Source: Alkalidesulfovibrio alkalitolerans DSM 16529 (GTDB taxonomy: Bacteria > Desulfobacterota > Desulfovibrionia > Desulfovibrionales > Desulfovibrionaceae). From it: 64,000 nucleotides of DNA. The DNA is taken from contig NZ_ATHI01000006.1 in NCBI RefSeq assembly GCF_000422245.1, positions 1 through 64,000 on the forward strand, given 5' to 3'. The notes beneath the pieces were generated by a model. It did not search any database. It was given only the letters and a program-made list of their open reading frames with translations, and was not told the DNA's origin. Made by a program: the position numbers and the translations under genes. Positions 18,463 through 26,618 of the stretch are shown piece after piece (positions within the stretch are counted from its first letter, which is position 1; every line of letters starts with the position of its first letter).

Positions 18463-18638
18463 TGAGAAACCTCCATGGGTAGCGCGCCCGGCCGCGCCGG
18501 ACGCAGGGGTTGGAAAACGAGCGCCTCAAGCTACAAAAGCACGAAGGCGAAGTAAAGCATCGGGCCGCGCGGCGCAGGGGTTGCGCTGGCCGTGATGCGG
18601 TACTAGTCATGAAGGAAACGACATCACGGGAGACAGTC

Positions 18639-18944
18639 ATGAGCGTGCTGGCGGAGTTGTCGATATTTCCCATTGGCGCGGGCGAAAGCGTGAGCGAGTC
18701 CGTGGCCCTGGCCGTGGATGTCATCCGCGCAAGCGGTCTGGCGCATGAGCTGGGCCCCATGGGCACAACCCTGGAAGGCGAGTGGGACGAGGTCATGACC
18801 GTTGTCGGCCGTTGCCACGAGGTCCTTCGCGAGCGCCATCCGCGCGTCTACCTGACCTTGAAGGTCGATTCGCGCCAGGGCGCGGGCGGCAGGCTCGCGG
18901 CCAAGACGGCCTCGGTGCGCCGCCTGCTCGGGGACGAGACGTGA
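18639..18944 (+). CDS. MTH1187-family thiamine-binding protein
   Basis: A small protein of 101 residues (MSVLAELSIFPIGAGESVS; then GTTLEGEWDEVMTVVGRCHE). Proteins of the MTH1187/YkoF-like fold bind thiamine or its precursor. The ATG at 18639 is chosen because GGGAG lies 7 bases upstream and the length then matches the family; in-frame upstream starts would add an atypical basic leader. Its TGA overlaps the GTG of thiE (GTGA), which supports a thiamine role. No TPP riboswitch is visible upstream. Confidence 0.8.
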   Translation: MSVLAELSIFPIGAGESVSESVALAVDVIRASGLAHELGPMGTTLEGEWDEVMTVVGRCHEVLRERHPRVYLTLKVDSRQGAGGRLAAKTASVRRLLGDET

Positions 18945-19585
18945 AGCGCTTCGATCTCTCTGTGTATCTGGTCACGGATCGGCCGCTGTGCGGCGGGCGC
19001 GCCCTGATCGACGTGGTGGCCGAGGCCGCCGCGGGCGGGGTCACGCTCGTGCAGTTGCGCGAGAAAGAGGCCGGCACGCGCGAGTTCGTGGAACTGGCCA
19101 GGGCCGTGAAGAAGGCGCTTGCGCCTCTGGGCGTGCCGCTGCTCGTCAACGACCGCCTCGACGTGGCCCTGGCCTGCGGAGCCGACGGCGTGCACGTGGG
19201 CCAATCGGACATGCACCCGTCCGACGCGCGGGCCATTCTCGGGCCCGGCGCGATCATCGGGCTCTCCGTGGAGACGCCCGAACTCGCCCGGGCCGCGCGC
19301 GATTTTCCGGTGGACTATCTCGGCGCGGGGCCGGTCTTCCCCACCGCGACCAAGGCCGACGCCGCGCCGGTGCTCGGTCTTTCGGGGCTTGGCGAGGTCG
19401 TGGGGCTGGCCGGACGGCCCGTGGTGGGCATCGGCGGCATCGGCCCCGCCAACGCCATGGAGGTGTTGCGGGCCGGGGCCCACGGCGTGGCCGTAGTCTC
19501 GGCGCTGTGCGCGGCCTTCTCCCCGCGCGAGGCGGCGCGCGAGCTTTTGCAACTCGTACGCGCGGCACGCGGTGTGCAAGACTGA
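18941..19585 (+). CDS. thiE: thiamine phosphate synthase
   Basis: Joins HMP-pyrophosphate and thiazole phosphate to make thiamine phosphate. The product is 214 residues from the GTG at 18941. The TIM-barrel motifs are present: VYLVTDR, VTLVQLREKE, LLVNDRLDVAL, GADGVHVGQSDM, YLGAGPVFPTATK and VGIGGIGPANAMEVLRAGAHGVAVVSAL. It is coupled to the thiamine-binding gene. No thiC or thiG lies nearby. Confidence 0.95.
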   Translation: MKRFDLSVYLVTDRPLCGGRALIDVVAEAAAGGVTLVQLREKEAGTREFVELARAVKKALAPLGVPLLVNDRLDVALACGADGVHVGQSDMHPSDARAILGPGAIIGLSVETPELARAARDFPVDYLGAGPVFPTATKADAAPVLGLSGLGEVVGLAGRPVVGIGGIGPANAMEVLRAGAHGVAVVSALCAAFSPREAARELLQLVRAARGVQD

Positions 19586-19591
19586 CCGGTC

Positions 19592-21145
19592 ATGCGTCTT
19601 CTGCTCGTCAACCTGACTCGCTTCGGCGACCTTGTGCAAAGTCAGGTCTGTATCACGGGCCTTGCGGAGCAGGGCTTCGAGGTCCACCTCGCGGTCCTGG
19701 ATAACTTCAGCCAGGCGGCCCGCCTTTTGCGCGGCGTGACCAGCATTCGACCCGTGCCCGGCTCACGGTTTCTCTTCACGCCGGGGGCGGACTGGCGGCA
19801 GGGGCTGGCCGAGTTCTGGCGCTTTGCCGACTCGCTGGAACGCGAGGTGGCGCCCGAAGTAGTGGCGAACATCACGCCGTCGCTTCCGGGCCGTCTGTTG
19901 GCCCGGCGTTTCGAGGCCGCGCGGCAGGTGGGCCTGGGGCTGGACGCGGAGGGCTTCGCCCGCGACGAGAGCCCCTGGGCGGCCTTTTTGCAGACCGCGA
20001 GCAGGCATCGCGGCACGAGCCCCTTCAACGTCGCGGACATCTTTTGCCGCGTGGCCGGTCTGCCCGCGCCGGGCAGGCCGCGCGTCCTTTCGCTCGCACA
20101 GCCCGAGGAGGCCGTGCGCCTGAAGGCCGAGGAACTGCTGCGCGAAGCGCCCGAAGCTCCCGGCGGTCTCGTGGCCCTGCAACTGGGGGCCAGCGAGGAC
20201 CGCCGCCGCTGGCCGCTGGAATATTTTGCCCGCCTGGGCGGCCTGCTTTGGGAAAAATGCGCCGCCCTGCCGGTGCTGCTCGGCGGGCCGGACGAGACGC
20301 GGCTGGCCGAACGCTACGCCGTGCTGGCTGGACATCCGCACCTCTCGCTCGTGGGCCGCACCACGCTGCCCGAGCTGGCTGCCGTGCTCGGCCTCGTGCG
20401 CCTTCTGGTCAGCAACGACACCGGCACCATGCACCTCGCGGCCGGGATGGGCGCGCCGGTGCTGGCCGTGTTCCTGTGCACGGCCCAGGCTTTCGACACC
20501 GGGCCGTACCAACCCGGAGCCCTGTGCCTGGAGCCGGACATGGTCTGCCACCCCTGCGCCTTCGGTGCGGCCTGCGCGCACGACGAGGCCTGCCGCCGGG
20601 CCATCGGTCCCGAGGGCGTTTTTTCTGCCGCGGCCGCGCGCCTTGCCGGACCGAGGTGGGGCGATGCGCCGCCGCCCGGCTCACGCGCCTGGATCACGGG
20701 CCACGACACGTCCGGCTACCTTGCGCTCGACCGCCTGGGCGGCGGCATGGACGACCGCCAGGCCTGGTTGCTCACGCAGCGCGCCTTTTATCGTCAGTTC
20801 CTTGACGGAGCGCGCGCCCCGGCGCTCGACGGCCTGCCGCCTCTCTCTGGAGAGGCGCGGGCCGCGCTTGCCGCCACGCTCGCCGAAGCCTGCACCGTGC
20901 TCGCGCTCCTGTGCAGCCAGGGCGCGCTGCTCATCCACTCCCCGCGTCCGGCCCTGAAGACCAAGTTCCTGGCCTACTGGCAGCGCCTGACCGCGCTCTT
21001 GCAGGCCGACCCGCGCCTTGCCCCCCTGGGCTGGCTTCTGGCTGGGCAGGGCGAGGAGCAGGGAGGCCGCCTGCCGGAGTTCCTGGCGCTCCTCGAACGA
21101 TACCGCGACGGCCTCGGGGCGCTCGCACGACACATCGGTCAATAA
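19592..21145 (+). CDS. glycosyltransferase family 9 (heptosyltransferase-like) with C-terminal extension
   Basis: The product is 517 residues. Residues 1 to about 340 are a GT9 fold: MRLLLVNLTRFGDLVQSQ at the start, QLGASEDRRRWPLEYFA in the middle, and the donor-site block LLVSNDTGTMHLAAGMGAP near residues 272-290. Residues about 345-517 are an extra, mostly helical region not found in LPS heptosyltransferases such as WaaC. It is followed by an unknown gene and a FliT/FlgN-like chaperone, so the acceptor may be flagellin or a surface glycan; that is inference from context. Confidence 0.8.
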   Translation: MRLLLVNLTRFGDLVQSQVCITGLAEQGFEVHLAVLDNFSQAARLLRGVTSIRPVPGSRFLFTPGADWRQGLAEFWRFADSLEREVAPEVVANITPSLPGRLLARRFEAARQVGLGLDAEGFARDESPWAAFLQTASRHRGTSPFNVADIFCRVAGLPAPGRPRVLSLAQPEEAVRLKAEELLREAPEAPGGLVALQLGASEDRRRWPLEYFARLGGLLWEKCAALPVLLGGPDETRLAERYAVLAGHPHLSLVGRTTLPELAAVLGLVRLLVSNDTGTMHLAAGMGAPVLAVFLCTAQAFDTGPYQPGALCLEPDMVCHPCAFGAACAHDEACRRAIGPEGVFSAAAARLAGPRWGDAPPPGSRAWITGHDTSGYLALDRLGGGMDDRQAWLLTQRAFYRQFLDGARAPALDGLPPLSGEARAALAATLAEACTVLALLCSQGALLIHSPRPALKTKFLAYWQRLTALLQADPRLAPLGWLLAGQGEEQGGRLPEFLALLERYRDGLGALARHIGQ

Positions 21146-21205
21146 CGGCACGTTTCTTGAATTGAAGTGGCGGAAAACAACCGCCACCCAATGGAGGAGC
21201 GAAGC

Positions 21206-21805
21206 ATGATCGTTGTGGACGGCCACGAAAAAACCATCGACATCAAGTCGTTCCAGAATCTGGAGCAGATTCTGCTCAAGGTCATGGAAGACTCCTACAT
21301 GAACGACCGCATCGTCACCGACGTGCTGGTCAACAAGGAAAATTTCTCCGAGATCTACCCGCACCAAGCCGAGGACATCCCCTCCTCCGAGGTGGAGTCC
21401 ATCGAGATCGTGACCATGGGCACCACCGAGATGGCCGTGAACATCACCCGCGAGCTGTACAAGGTCGTGACCATTATGGACACGGGCGCGCATCAGGTCG
21501 CGACGTTGTTCCGTCAGGCCGACGACGCCGAGGCCCTGGACATGCTCCAGGATCTGCTCGACGTGACGCGCGATTTCTTCGGCATGGTCGGCGTATTGCG
21601 CGACGAGTTCACCCTGCGCGAGCACAAGCCCTTTACCGCCGCCATTGAGGAGCTTTCCAACCTCTTCACCGAGATGCTCGACGTGATGGGCAACGAGGAC
21701 TGGATTTTGCTCTCCGACCTGCTCGAATACGAGTACGTCCCGGCTGTGCAGCGTTGGAAGAACATTATCGCCAAGCTTCGCGAGGAAATTCGCGACGTCC
21801 AGTAG
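21206..21805 (+). CDS. conserved protein of unknown function
   Basis: A 199-residue acidic, largely helical protein beginning MIVVDGHEKTIDIKSFQNLE, with no signal peptide or membrane segment and no catalytic motif that I recognise. The ATG at 21206 has GGAGG at 21193-21197. It lies between a GT9 glycosyltransferase and a FliT/FlgN-like gene with 14 bases to the latter, so the three probably form one unit connected with flagellar assembly or glycosylation. The function is not known. Confidence 0.7.
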   Translation: MIVVDGHEKTIDIKSFQNLEQILLKVMEDSYMNDRIVTDVLVNKENFSEIYPHQAEDIPSSEVESIEIVTMGTTEMAVNITRELYKVVTIMDTGAHQVATLFRQADDAEALDMLQDLLDVTRDFFGMVGVLRDEFTLREHKPFTAAIEELSNLFTEMLDVMGNEDWILLSDLLEYEYVPAVQRWKNIIAKLREEIRDVQ

Positions 21806-21819
21806 GAAAGGGGCGCATC

Positions 21820-22176
21820 ATGTCCGAGAAGCTGCGACTGCTGGATCAGGCTCTGGCCTTGAGTGAGGCCGAGCTCGGCTATCTGAATGAGGGAGATTTC
21901 GCCAGGGCCGAGGAGAGTTCGGCCGAGCGCGGCGAACTGATCCGCCGCGTGCTGGCCATGAAGAACGAGCCCACGACCCAGGACGACCTGATCGAGAAGC
22001 TCAAGGAACTGCGGAACATGCAGGGCCGCCTGACCACGGAGGCCAAGCGGCTGCACGCCGAATTGAAAGAGGACCTCGTGCGCACGAGCAAGGAGGCCAA
22101 ACGTTTCGGCGGCTACCAGCAGGCGGCCGGCATGCGCCAGCCCAAGAACAGCCGGTTCATCAGCAAACGGGGATAG
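21820..22176 (+). CDS. FliT/FlgN-like flagellar chaperone (tentative)
   Basis: A 118-residue helical protein (SEKLRLLDQALALSEAELGY, then LIEKLKELRNMQGRLT) ending in a basic tail. Size, heptad pattern and the LNEGDFARAEE segment resemble export chaperones such as FliT and FlgN, which hold flagellar axial proteins before secretion. AAAGG lies before the ATG. Sequence-level proof is weak and other short coiled-coil proteins would look similar. Confidence 0.5.
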   Translation: MSEKLRLLDQALALSEAELGYLNEGDFARAEESSAERGELIRRVLAMKNEPTTQDDLIEKLKELRNMQGRLTTEAKRLHAELKEDLVRTSKEAKRFGGYQQAAGMRQPKNSRFISKRG

Positions 22177-22270
22177 GGGCAGACGATTTTTTCCGGTGCC
22201 TGACAAAGGGAGGGGGCTCCCCGATTCCCTGCTTGCCAGCGCCGGGCGCGATGGTTACTGAATGCGGGCC

Positions 22271-23110
22271 ATGTTGCCCAACACGTTCTGCCATCTGCCC
22301 GGAATAGGGGTGCGCACCGAGGAGAAGCTCTGGGCCGCGGGCGTCCTCGACTGGGACGCCTTTACCCAGGCCCACGGCCTCATGACCCCCCACCGCCACG
22401 CCCAGGCCGCCGCGCTCATCGACGAATCGCGCGAGCGCCTGGCCGCGGGCGACGCCGAGTTCTTCGCCGCGCGCCTGCCCGCCCAGGAGCACTGGCGGCT
22501 GTGGCCCCATTTCGCCCAGGCCACGGCCTACATCGACATCGAGACCACGGGCCTTGGCCGGGGGCTCGACCACATCACCTCCATCGCCCTGTTCGACGGC
22601 ACAAGCGTGCGCACCTACGTGCACGGCCGCAATCTCGAACGCTTCGAGGACGACATTCGCGCCTACAAGCTGCTCGTGACCTTCAATGGCAAGGCCTTCG
22701 ACGCACCCTTCATCGAGCGAGAGATGCGGATAACGCTGCCCAAGGCCCATGTGGACCTGCGCTATCTGCTGAAGCGGGTGGGGCTCTCGGGTGGGCTCAA
22801 GCGCTGCGAAAAGGCGCTCGGCCTTGGCCGCGACGAACTCGACGGGGTGGACGGCTACTTCGCCGTGCTGCTCTGGAAGCGCTTTCTCGACACCCGCGAC
22901 GAGCGGGTGCTGGAGACCATGCTGGCCTACAACGCCGAGGACGTGCTCTCGCTCGCCCCGCTTCTGCGCCATGCGGCCGAAAAGCTGCTGTGCGGTTCGC
23001 CCTTCGCGGCCCGCGTGGCCCTGCCCGACTGCCCGCCGTGCCAAAATCCCCACGAGCCCGACGTGGCCCTGGTGCGCCGCATGAAGGGCATCTATTTCAG
23101 GGGCCGCTAA
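22271..23110 (+). CDS. ribonuclease H-like exonuclease domain protein (YprB type)
   Basis: The product is 279 residues from the ATG at 22271; an ATG at 22262 would add three residues and neither has a strong ribosome site. An N-terminal helix-hairpin-helix-like segment (HLPGIGVRTEEKLWAAGV) precedes a DEDD-type nuclease fold: YIDIETTGLGRG with metal-binding D and E, LVTFNGKAFDAPFIEREM, and AYNAEDVLSLAPL. These place it in the YprB/RNase_H_2 group of putative 3'-5' exonucleases. The substrate is unknown. Confidence 0.82.
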   Translation: MLPNTFCHLPGIGVRTEEKLWAAGVLDWDAFTQAHGLMTPHRHAQAAALIDESRERLAAGDAEFFAARLPAQEHWRLWPHFAQATAYIDIETTGLGRGLDHITSIALFDGTSVRTYVHGRNLERFEDDIRAYKLLVTFNGKAFDAPFIEREMRITLPKAHVDLRYLLKRVGLSGGLKRCEKALGLGRDELDGVDGYFAVLLWKRFLDTRDERVLETMLAYNAEDVLSLAPLLRHAAEKLLCGSPFAARVALPDCPPCQNPHEPDVALVRRMKGIYFRGR

Positions 23111-23234
23111 CAGGCCGGTGAAAAAGTCTCATTTGCCGCGTTGCTGCGAAAAGTTCAAACCCTCGCGTATGCGAAATACGCGTCGGCCTTGAACTTTTCT
23201 TGCGCCTTGCATCTGAAGCTTTTTGACCGGCCTG
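23111..23234. repeat. palindromic intergenic repeat, MITE-like or bidirectional terminator (copy 1)
   Basis: The ends, CAGGCCGGTGAAAAAG at 23111-23126 and its near-complement (AGCTTTTTGACCGGCCTG) ending at 23234, match at 15 of 16 positions. Further in, GAAAAGTTCAA (23148-23158) pairs with TTGAACTTTTC (23189-23199), and the centre has GCGTAT/ATACGC symmetry. The whole 124 bp folds as one imperfect hairpin between two convergent genes. A related diverged copy lies at 41343-41449. It contains no transposase. Confidence 0.75.
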
Positions 23235-23347
23235 CAAAAGTGAGTTTCTCAACAGCCCCCTAATCCCCGGCGAACAGGCAGCCGAGCGAGAGCAGGCAGG
23301 GCGTTCGGAAATCTCCGGACGCCCCGCCCGTTTTCGCCCCTGGCCTT

Positions 23348-23776
23348 CTACCAGGGGCGGCCGACCATGATGTCGCGGATCTTTTCCTCGGTCTGCTTCT
23401 CCACGATGATCATTTTATGCGCCTTGGCGCTCTTGATCTTCTCGGAGAGCTTGTTCAGGTCCGCGGGCTTCTCCACGAAGTCCATGGCGCCGAGCTTCAT
23501 GGCCTCGATGCCCTTTTCCACGGTGGCGTGACCGGTGAGGAAGATGATCTGCGCTTCAGGCTGGTCGGCCTTGAGGGCCTTCAACGCCTCGATGCCGTCC
23601 ATCTTGGGCATCTGCAGATCCAGGATCACGGCGTCGAAGGACTCCTTGTGCGCCAGATCCAAAGCCTCGGCGGCCGAAGCAGCCGTGGCCACATCCATGC
23701 CCCTGCCTCGCATGCGTTCCGCCATGACCGACAGGAATTCGGGGTCGTCGTCGACCAGCAGCACTTTCTCAGACAT
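23348..23776 (-). CDS. response regulator, receiver domain only
   Basis: A 142-residue CheY-like protein: acidic pocket LLVDDDPEF, phosphoacceptor Asp53 in VILDLQMPKMDG, the switch region IIFLTGHATVEKG, and Lys in DFVEKPADL. A C-terminal helix of about 25 residues follows, with no output domain. AGGAG precedes the ATG at 23776. It is the last gene of the SulP and two-component operon and may act by protein contact or pass phosphate onward. Confidence 0.9.
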   Translation of the reverse strand: MSEKVLLVDDDPEFLSVMAERMRGRGMDVATAASAAEALDLAHKESFDAVILDLQMPKMDGIEALKALKADQPEAQIIFLTGHATVEKGIEAMKLGAMDFVEKPADLNKLSEKIKSAKAHKMIIVEKQTEEKIRDIMVGRPW

Positions 23777-23807
23777 GACATTTCTCCTTGATATAAGAGG
23801 GTAAGGA

Positions 23808-24488
23808 TTACGTGCGGGCCATGGACGGACAGGAGCAATTTCCGGTCTCGCCCAGTTCGAGCACGATTGAACCGTTTTCATTCAGGTACACGACACCGCC
23901 CGCCGTTTCGGCGAGTTCCGCGACCTCGGCCGCGAGGGGGTGGCCGTTCCATGCGTCGCGCTCCACGAGCAACTGAGCGCCCGAGGGAGTCGATGCGGCG
24001 CTCACTGTCAGCCGGGCCTCCTCTCCGGCCTGGGCCAATGCCATTTCTATGCAGCCAAAAAGGGCCTGCATGACGCGGAAAGGACTCGCGGAGATCATCA
24101 GCGGTTTGCTCGGCAGCGTCACGGATATCTTCGCCCCCTTGCGAGCCGCAAGCCGTGCGGAAAGATCGAGCAGCAGGGTGACGCTCTCGCACAGGTCGAA
24201 GGTCATGGCGGGCTTGTCCGCGCTGTGAGCGAAGGTGTTCATGTTCTTCACTATGAAGTCCGCTTTGCGTACTTGCTCCTTGACCCTGGAGGCCGTGGCG
24301 ACGACGCGGCCGGGATCGAGGGGGCGTTCCGCGCTCGCAAGGTGGGCGATGTCTTCCAAAAGCCCGGCGTTCTCATTGATGACGGCCAGGCAGTTCTTGA
24401 TGTCGTGCGATACCGAGGCGCTGATGCGCCCGAAAAAGGCCAGTCTTTGGAATTCGGCCGAGGCTGCGTTGGACGGCGCGCTGTTCAT
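23808..24488 (-). CDS. histidine kinase-like phosphotransfer protein with degenerate ATPase domain
   Basis: A 226-residue soluble protein. Residues about 12-75 look like a DHp dimerisation helix pair with an H-box (SASVSHDIKNCLAVINENAG, His28). The following region aligns in place with a HATPase domain but lacks a proper N-box (the segment reads ALFGCIEMALAQAGE) and has no visible G1 or G2 glycine boxes. It is therefore probably not an active kinase and may act like Spo0B, moving phosphate between receivers. It lies between two receiver genes, 3 and 31 bases away. Confidence 0.7.
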   Translation of the reverse strand: MNSAPSNAASAEFQRLAFFGRISASVSHDIKNCLAVINENAGLLEDIAHLASAERPLDPGRVVATASRVKEQVRKADFIVKNMNTFAHSADKPAMTFDLCESVTLLLDLSARLAARKGAKISVTLPSKPLMISASPFRVMQALFGCIEMALAQAGEEARLTVSAASTPSGAQLLVERDAWNGHPLAAEVAELAETAGGVVYLNENGSIVLELGETGNCSCPSMART

Positions 24489-24491
24489 GGC

Positions 24492-24860
24492 TCACGTCTC
24501 CTGCGTTTTCGTGGCCTCGTGGATCTTCTCTAGGAGAAGTTCGATGGGCACGGGCTTGACGAGGTAGAATGCCCTGCCCGCCTCTGCCGTCCCGGCCTTG
24601 AAATCGCGCATGGAGCCGTGGCCTGTCAGGAAAATGAAGCGCATTCCGGGTTGGATGTCCTTCAACTCGTGCATCAGGTCGATGCCGCCCATGCGAGGCA
24701 TTTTCATGTCAAGCACGGCAACGTCGTAGTGCTTGGATCGGGCGGCCTTGATGGCCGCTTCGCCGCTCAAGGCCCAGTCGGCGTCCATCCCTCGAAAGGA
24801 GAGGCGTTCCGCGAGCGCGGAGACCAGTTCTTCTTCGTCATCGACCAGCAGAACATGCAT
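24492..24860 (-). CDS. response regulator, receiver domain only
   Basis: A 122-residue single-domain receiver: MHVLLVDDEEELVSAL, phosphoacceptor Asp51 in VAVLDMKMPRMGG, RFIFLTGHGSM, and Lys in YLVKPVPIELL. No output domain is present. It starts 3 bases after the sensor kinase stop, so it is very likely that kinase's direct partner. Confidence 0.92.
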   Translation of the reverse strand: MHVLLVDDEEELVSALAERLSFRGMDADWALSGEAAIKAARSKHYDVAVLDMKMPRMGGIDLMHELKDIQPGMRFIFLTGHGSMRDFKAGTAEAGRAFYLVKPVPIELLLEKIHEATKTQET

Positions 24861-24863
24861 GGG

Positions 24864-26588
24864 CTACTCCTTTTTCGGCGGGCGCGTGGTCGGAAGATGC
24901 ACATGGAAGGTCGTTCCCTTGCCCACGGTGCTTTCGACCTCGATGCGGCCGCCGAGTTCCTGTACCAGGCCGTATGTGATGGACAGGCCCAGTCCTGTGC
25001 CGCCTTCTCCCTTTTTCGTGGAGAAAAAGGGCTCGAAGATGTGTCCAAGGTCTTCCTTGGGAATGCCGCAACCGTCGTCGGAGATGTGGACGACCACCTC
25101 GCCTTCGCCCGGAGTGATGTGGACGTTGAGGTGGCCTCCCTCGGACATGGCCGCGAAGGCGTTGTTGAAAATGTTGATGAATATCTGCTGGAGCTTGCCG
25201 TGGTCGCTTTCGAAAACCGGCACGTTTTCGTCGCTTTGTACGTTGATTTCGATGGACCGGAATTCGGCTTCCTTGTGCAAAAACTCCAGGCATTCCTTGA
25301 TGATTTCGAGAACGTCGACACTCTTGACGCTCATGTCGATGTGCCGCGCGAAGCCGAGGAGCCGCTTGGTTATCGCGCCGCCGCGCTCCACCGCGGCCAG
25401 GATGGAGTCCGCAAGCCCCATCAGGCGCTTGTCCTGGGCGTATTTGCCCTCGAAGACGAAGATGTCCTTCATCAGCCCCGCCTTTTCGCCGATGATGGCC
25501 AGCGGGTTGTTGATCTCGTGGGCGACGCCTGCGGCCAGCCGTCCGATGGAGGCCATCTTGCTCGCGTGTTCGGCCTGACGCAGGGCCTGGACGCGCCGCA
25601 GGTCGGCCAGATGGATGCGGTTGACGAGCATGGTGGCGACGCCGACGAGCACGAGCACCATGATGCCGATGCTGATGAAGAGGAAGCCGAGCAGGCTCCT
25701 GCGCGAGGAATGCCAGGAACTGAGCAGTTCGTCGCGGTCTTTGACGATGACCAGGACGAATGGGGTCCGGTGGATGTAGGCGTAGCCGATGCTCAACAGG
25801 CGCCCAGATTCCCCCTTGATTTCTATGACTTCACTGGATGCCGACCATGGCGGCAGGGGCAGGTCGATCGTCGTGAGCACGTCGCCATGATTGCGCGAGG
25901 GGGTCTGCAACACCCTGTCGCGGTTGATGATGAAGGCGTCGCCCCTGGAGGCGAGATAAAGTCCCTTGACTATCTGGTTGAAGCGATCGGTGTCGATGGT
26001 CGCGCGCAGGATGAAGAATTCGCCGCCGGGCAGGTCCTTGCGCACGGAAATGGAGATGTGCGGAACGCCGCGAAATCCCGTGGAAACCTCGCTGATGTAC
26101 GTTCCTTTTTGCAACGTCTTCTGGAACCAGTCCTGCTTGGAGTAGTCGCGGCCTAGCAGGTTGTAAGGGCCGACATAGTTCAGTTGCAGGCCATTGGCGT
26201 CGATGACCCCGATATCCACGAAGCCGCCGAAGCTTCCTTGCAGGTGGAGCAGAACATCCCACAGGCGGCTCTCGTATGCGAGATCCGGCATGGTGTTGTC
26301 GGCGGCGATGAACATGAGCGCGTGGAGGCGTTCGTCGAAGAAGGCGTCGATGATGCGCCGGGTGTTGGAGACCAGGCGCGAGGTTCTGAGAACGGTCTCC
26401 TGCTCCGCCGCGGTTTCGGTGATGGTGTAATCGATGACGGCCACGGCCAGAAGCGGCAGAAGGCTGACGCCAAGGGTGAGCAGGACCGCAAAGCGCCACA
26501 GTTTGCGGTAGTTGAAGAGACTTTTGAAATGCGACTTCATGTCGTCGCGGTTCCAAAAGGATGGCGTGATGTGATGACTGAGAGGCAT
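24864..26588 (-). CDS. membrane sensor histidine kinase with extracytoplasmic Cache-like domain
   Basis: The product is 574 residues: TM1 at about residues 32-51, a periplasmic Cache/PDC-like sensor at about 55-295 (with the LLGRDYSKQDWFQKTL and GDAFIINRDRVLQTPS blocks), TM2 at about 301-323, then HisKA with His357 in AAGVAHEINNPLAI. The ATPase domain has an N-box (NIFNNAFAAM), G1 (DDGCGIP) and G2 (GTGLGLSI). All kinase motifs are intact. GGGAG precedes the ATG. It lies between two receiver genes downstream of a SulP transporter. The ligand is unknown; an anion or a small organic acid is plausible. Confidence 0.92.
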   Translation of the reverse strand: MPLSHHITPSFWNRDDMKSHFKSLFNYRKLWRFAVLLTLGVSLLPLLAVAVIDYTITETAAEQETVLRTSRLVSNTRRIIDAFFDERLHALMFIAADNTMPDLAYESRLWDVLLHLQGSFGGFVDIGVIDANGLQLNYVGPYNLLGRDYSKQDWFQKTLQKGTYISEVSTGFRGVPHISISVRKDLPGGEFFILRATIDTDRFNQIVKGLYLASRGDAFIINRDRVLQTPSRNHGDVLTTIDLPLPPWSASSEVIEIKGESGRLLSIGYAYIHRTPFVLVIVKDRDELLSSWHSSRRSLLGFLFISIGIMVLVLVGVATMLVNRIHLADLRRVQALRQAEHASKMASIGRLAAGVAHEINNPLAIIGEKAGLMKDIFVFEGKYAQDKRLMGLADSILAAVERGGAITKRLLGFARHIDMSVKSVDVLEIIKECLEFLHKEAEFRSIEINVQSDENVPVFESDHGKLQQIFINIFNNAFAAMSEGGHLNVHITPGEGEVVVHISDDGCGIPKEDLGHIFEPFFSTKKGEGGTGLGLSITYGLVQELGGRIEVESTVGKGTTFHVHLPTTRPPKKE

Positions 26589-26618
26589 TGCCTTCTCCCT
26601 TCGCGTCCTGTGTCTGGC

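Noticed and set aside
18463-18638. TPP riboswitch in front of the thiamine genes
   Set aside because: The conserved CTGAGA and ACCTGAT segments of the THI element are missing. Only a repeated GCAGGGGTTG is seen.
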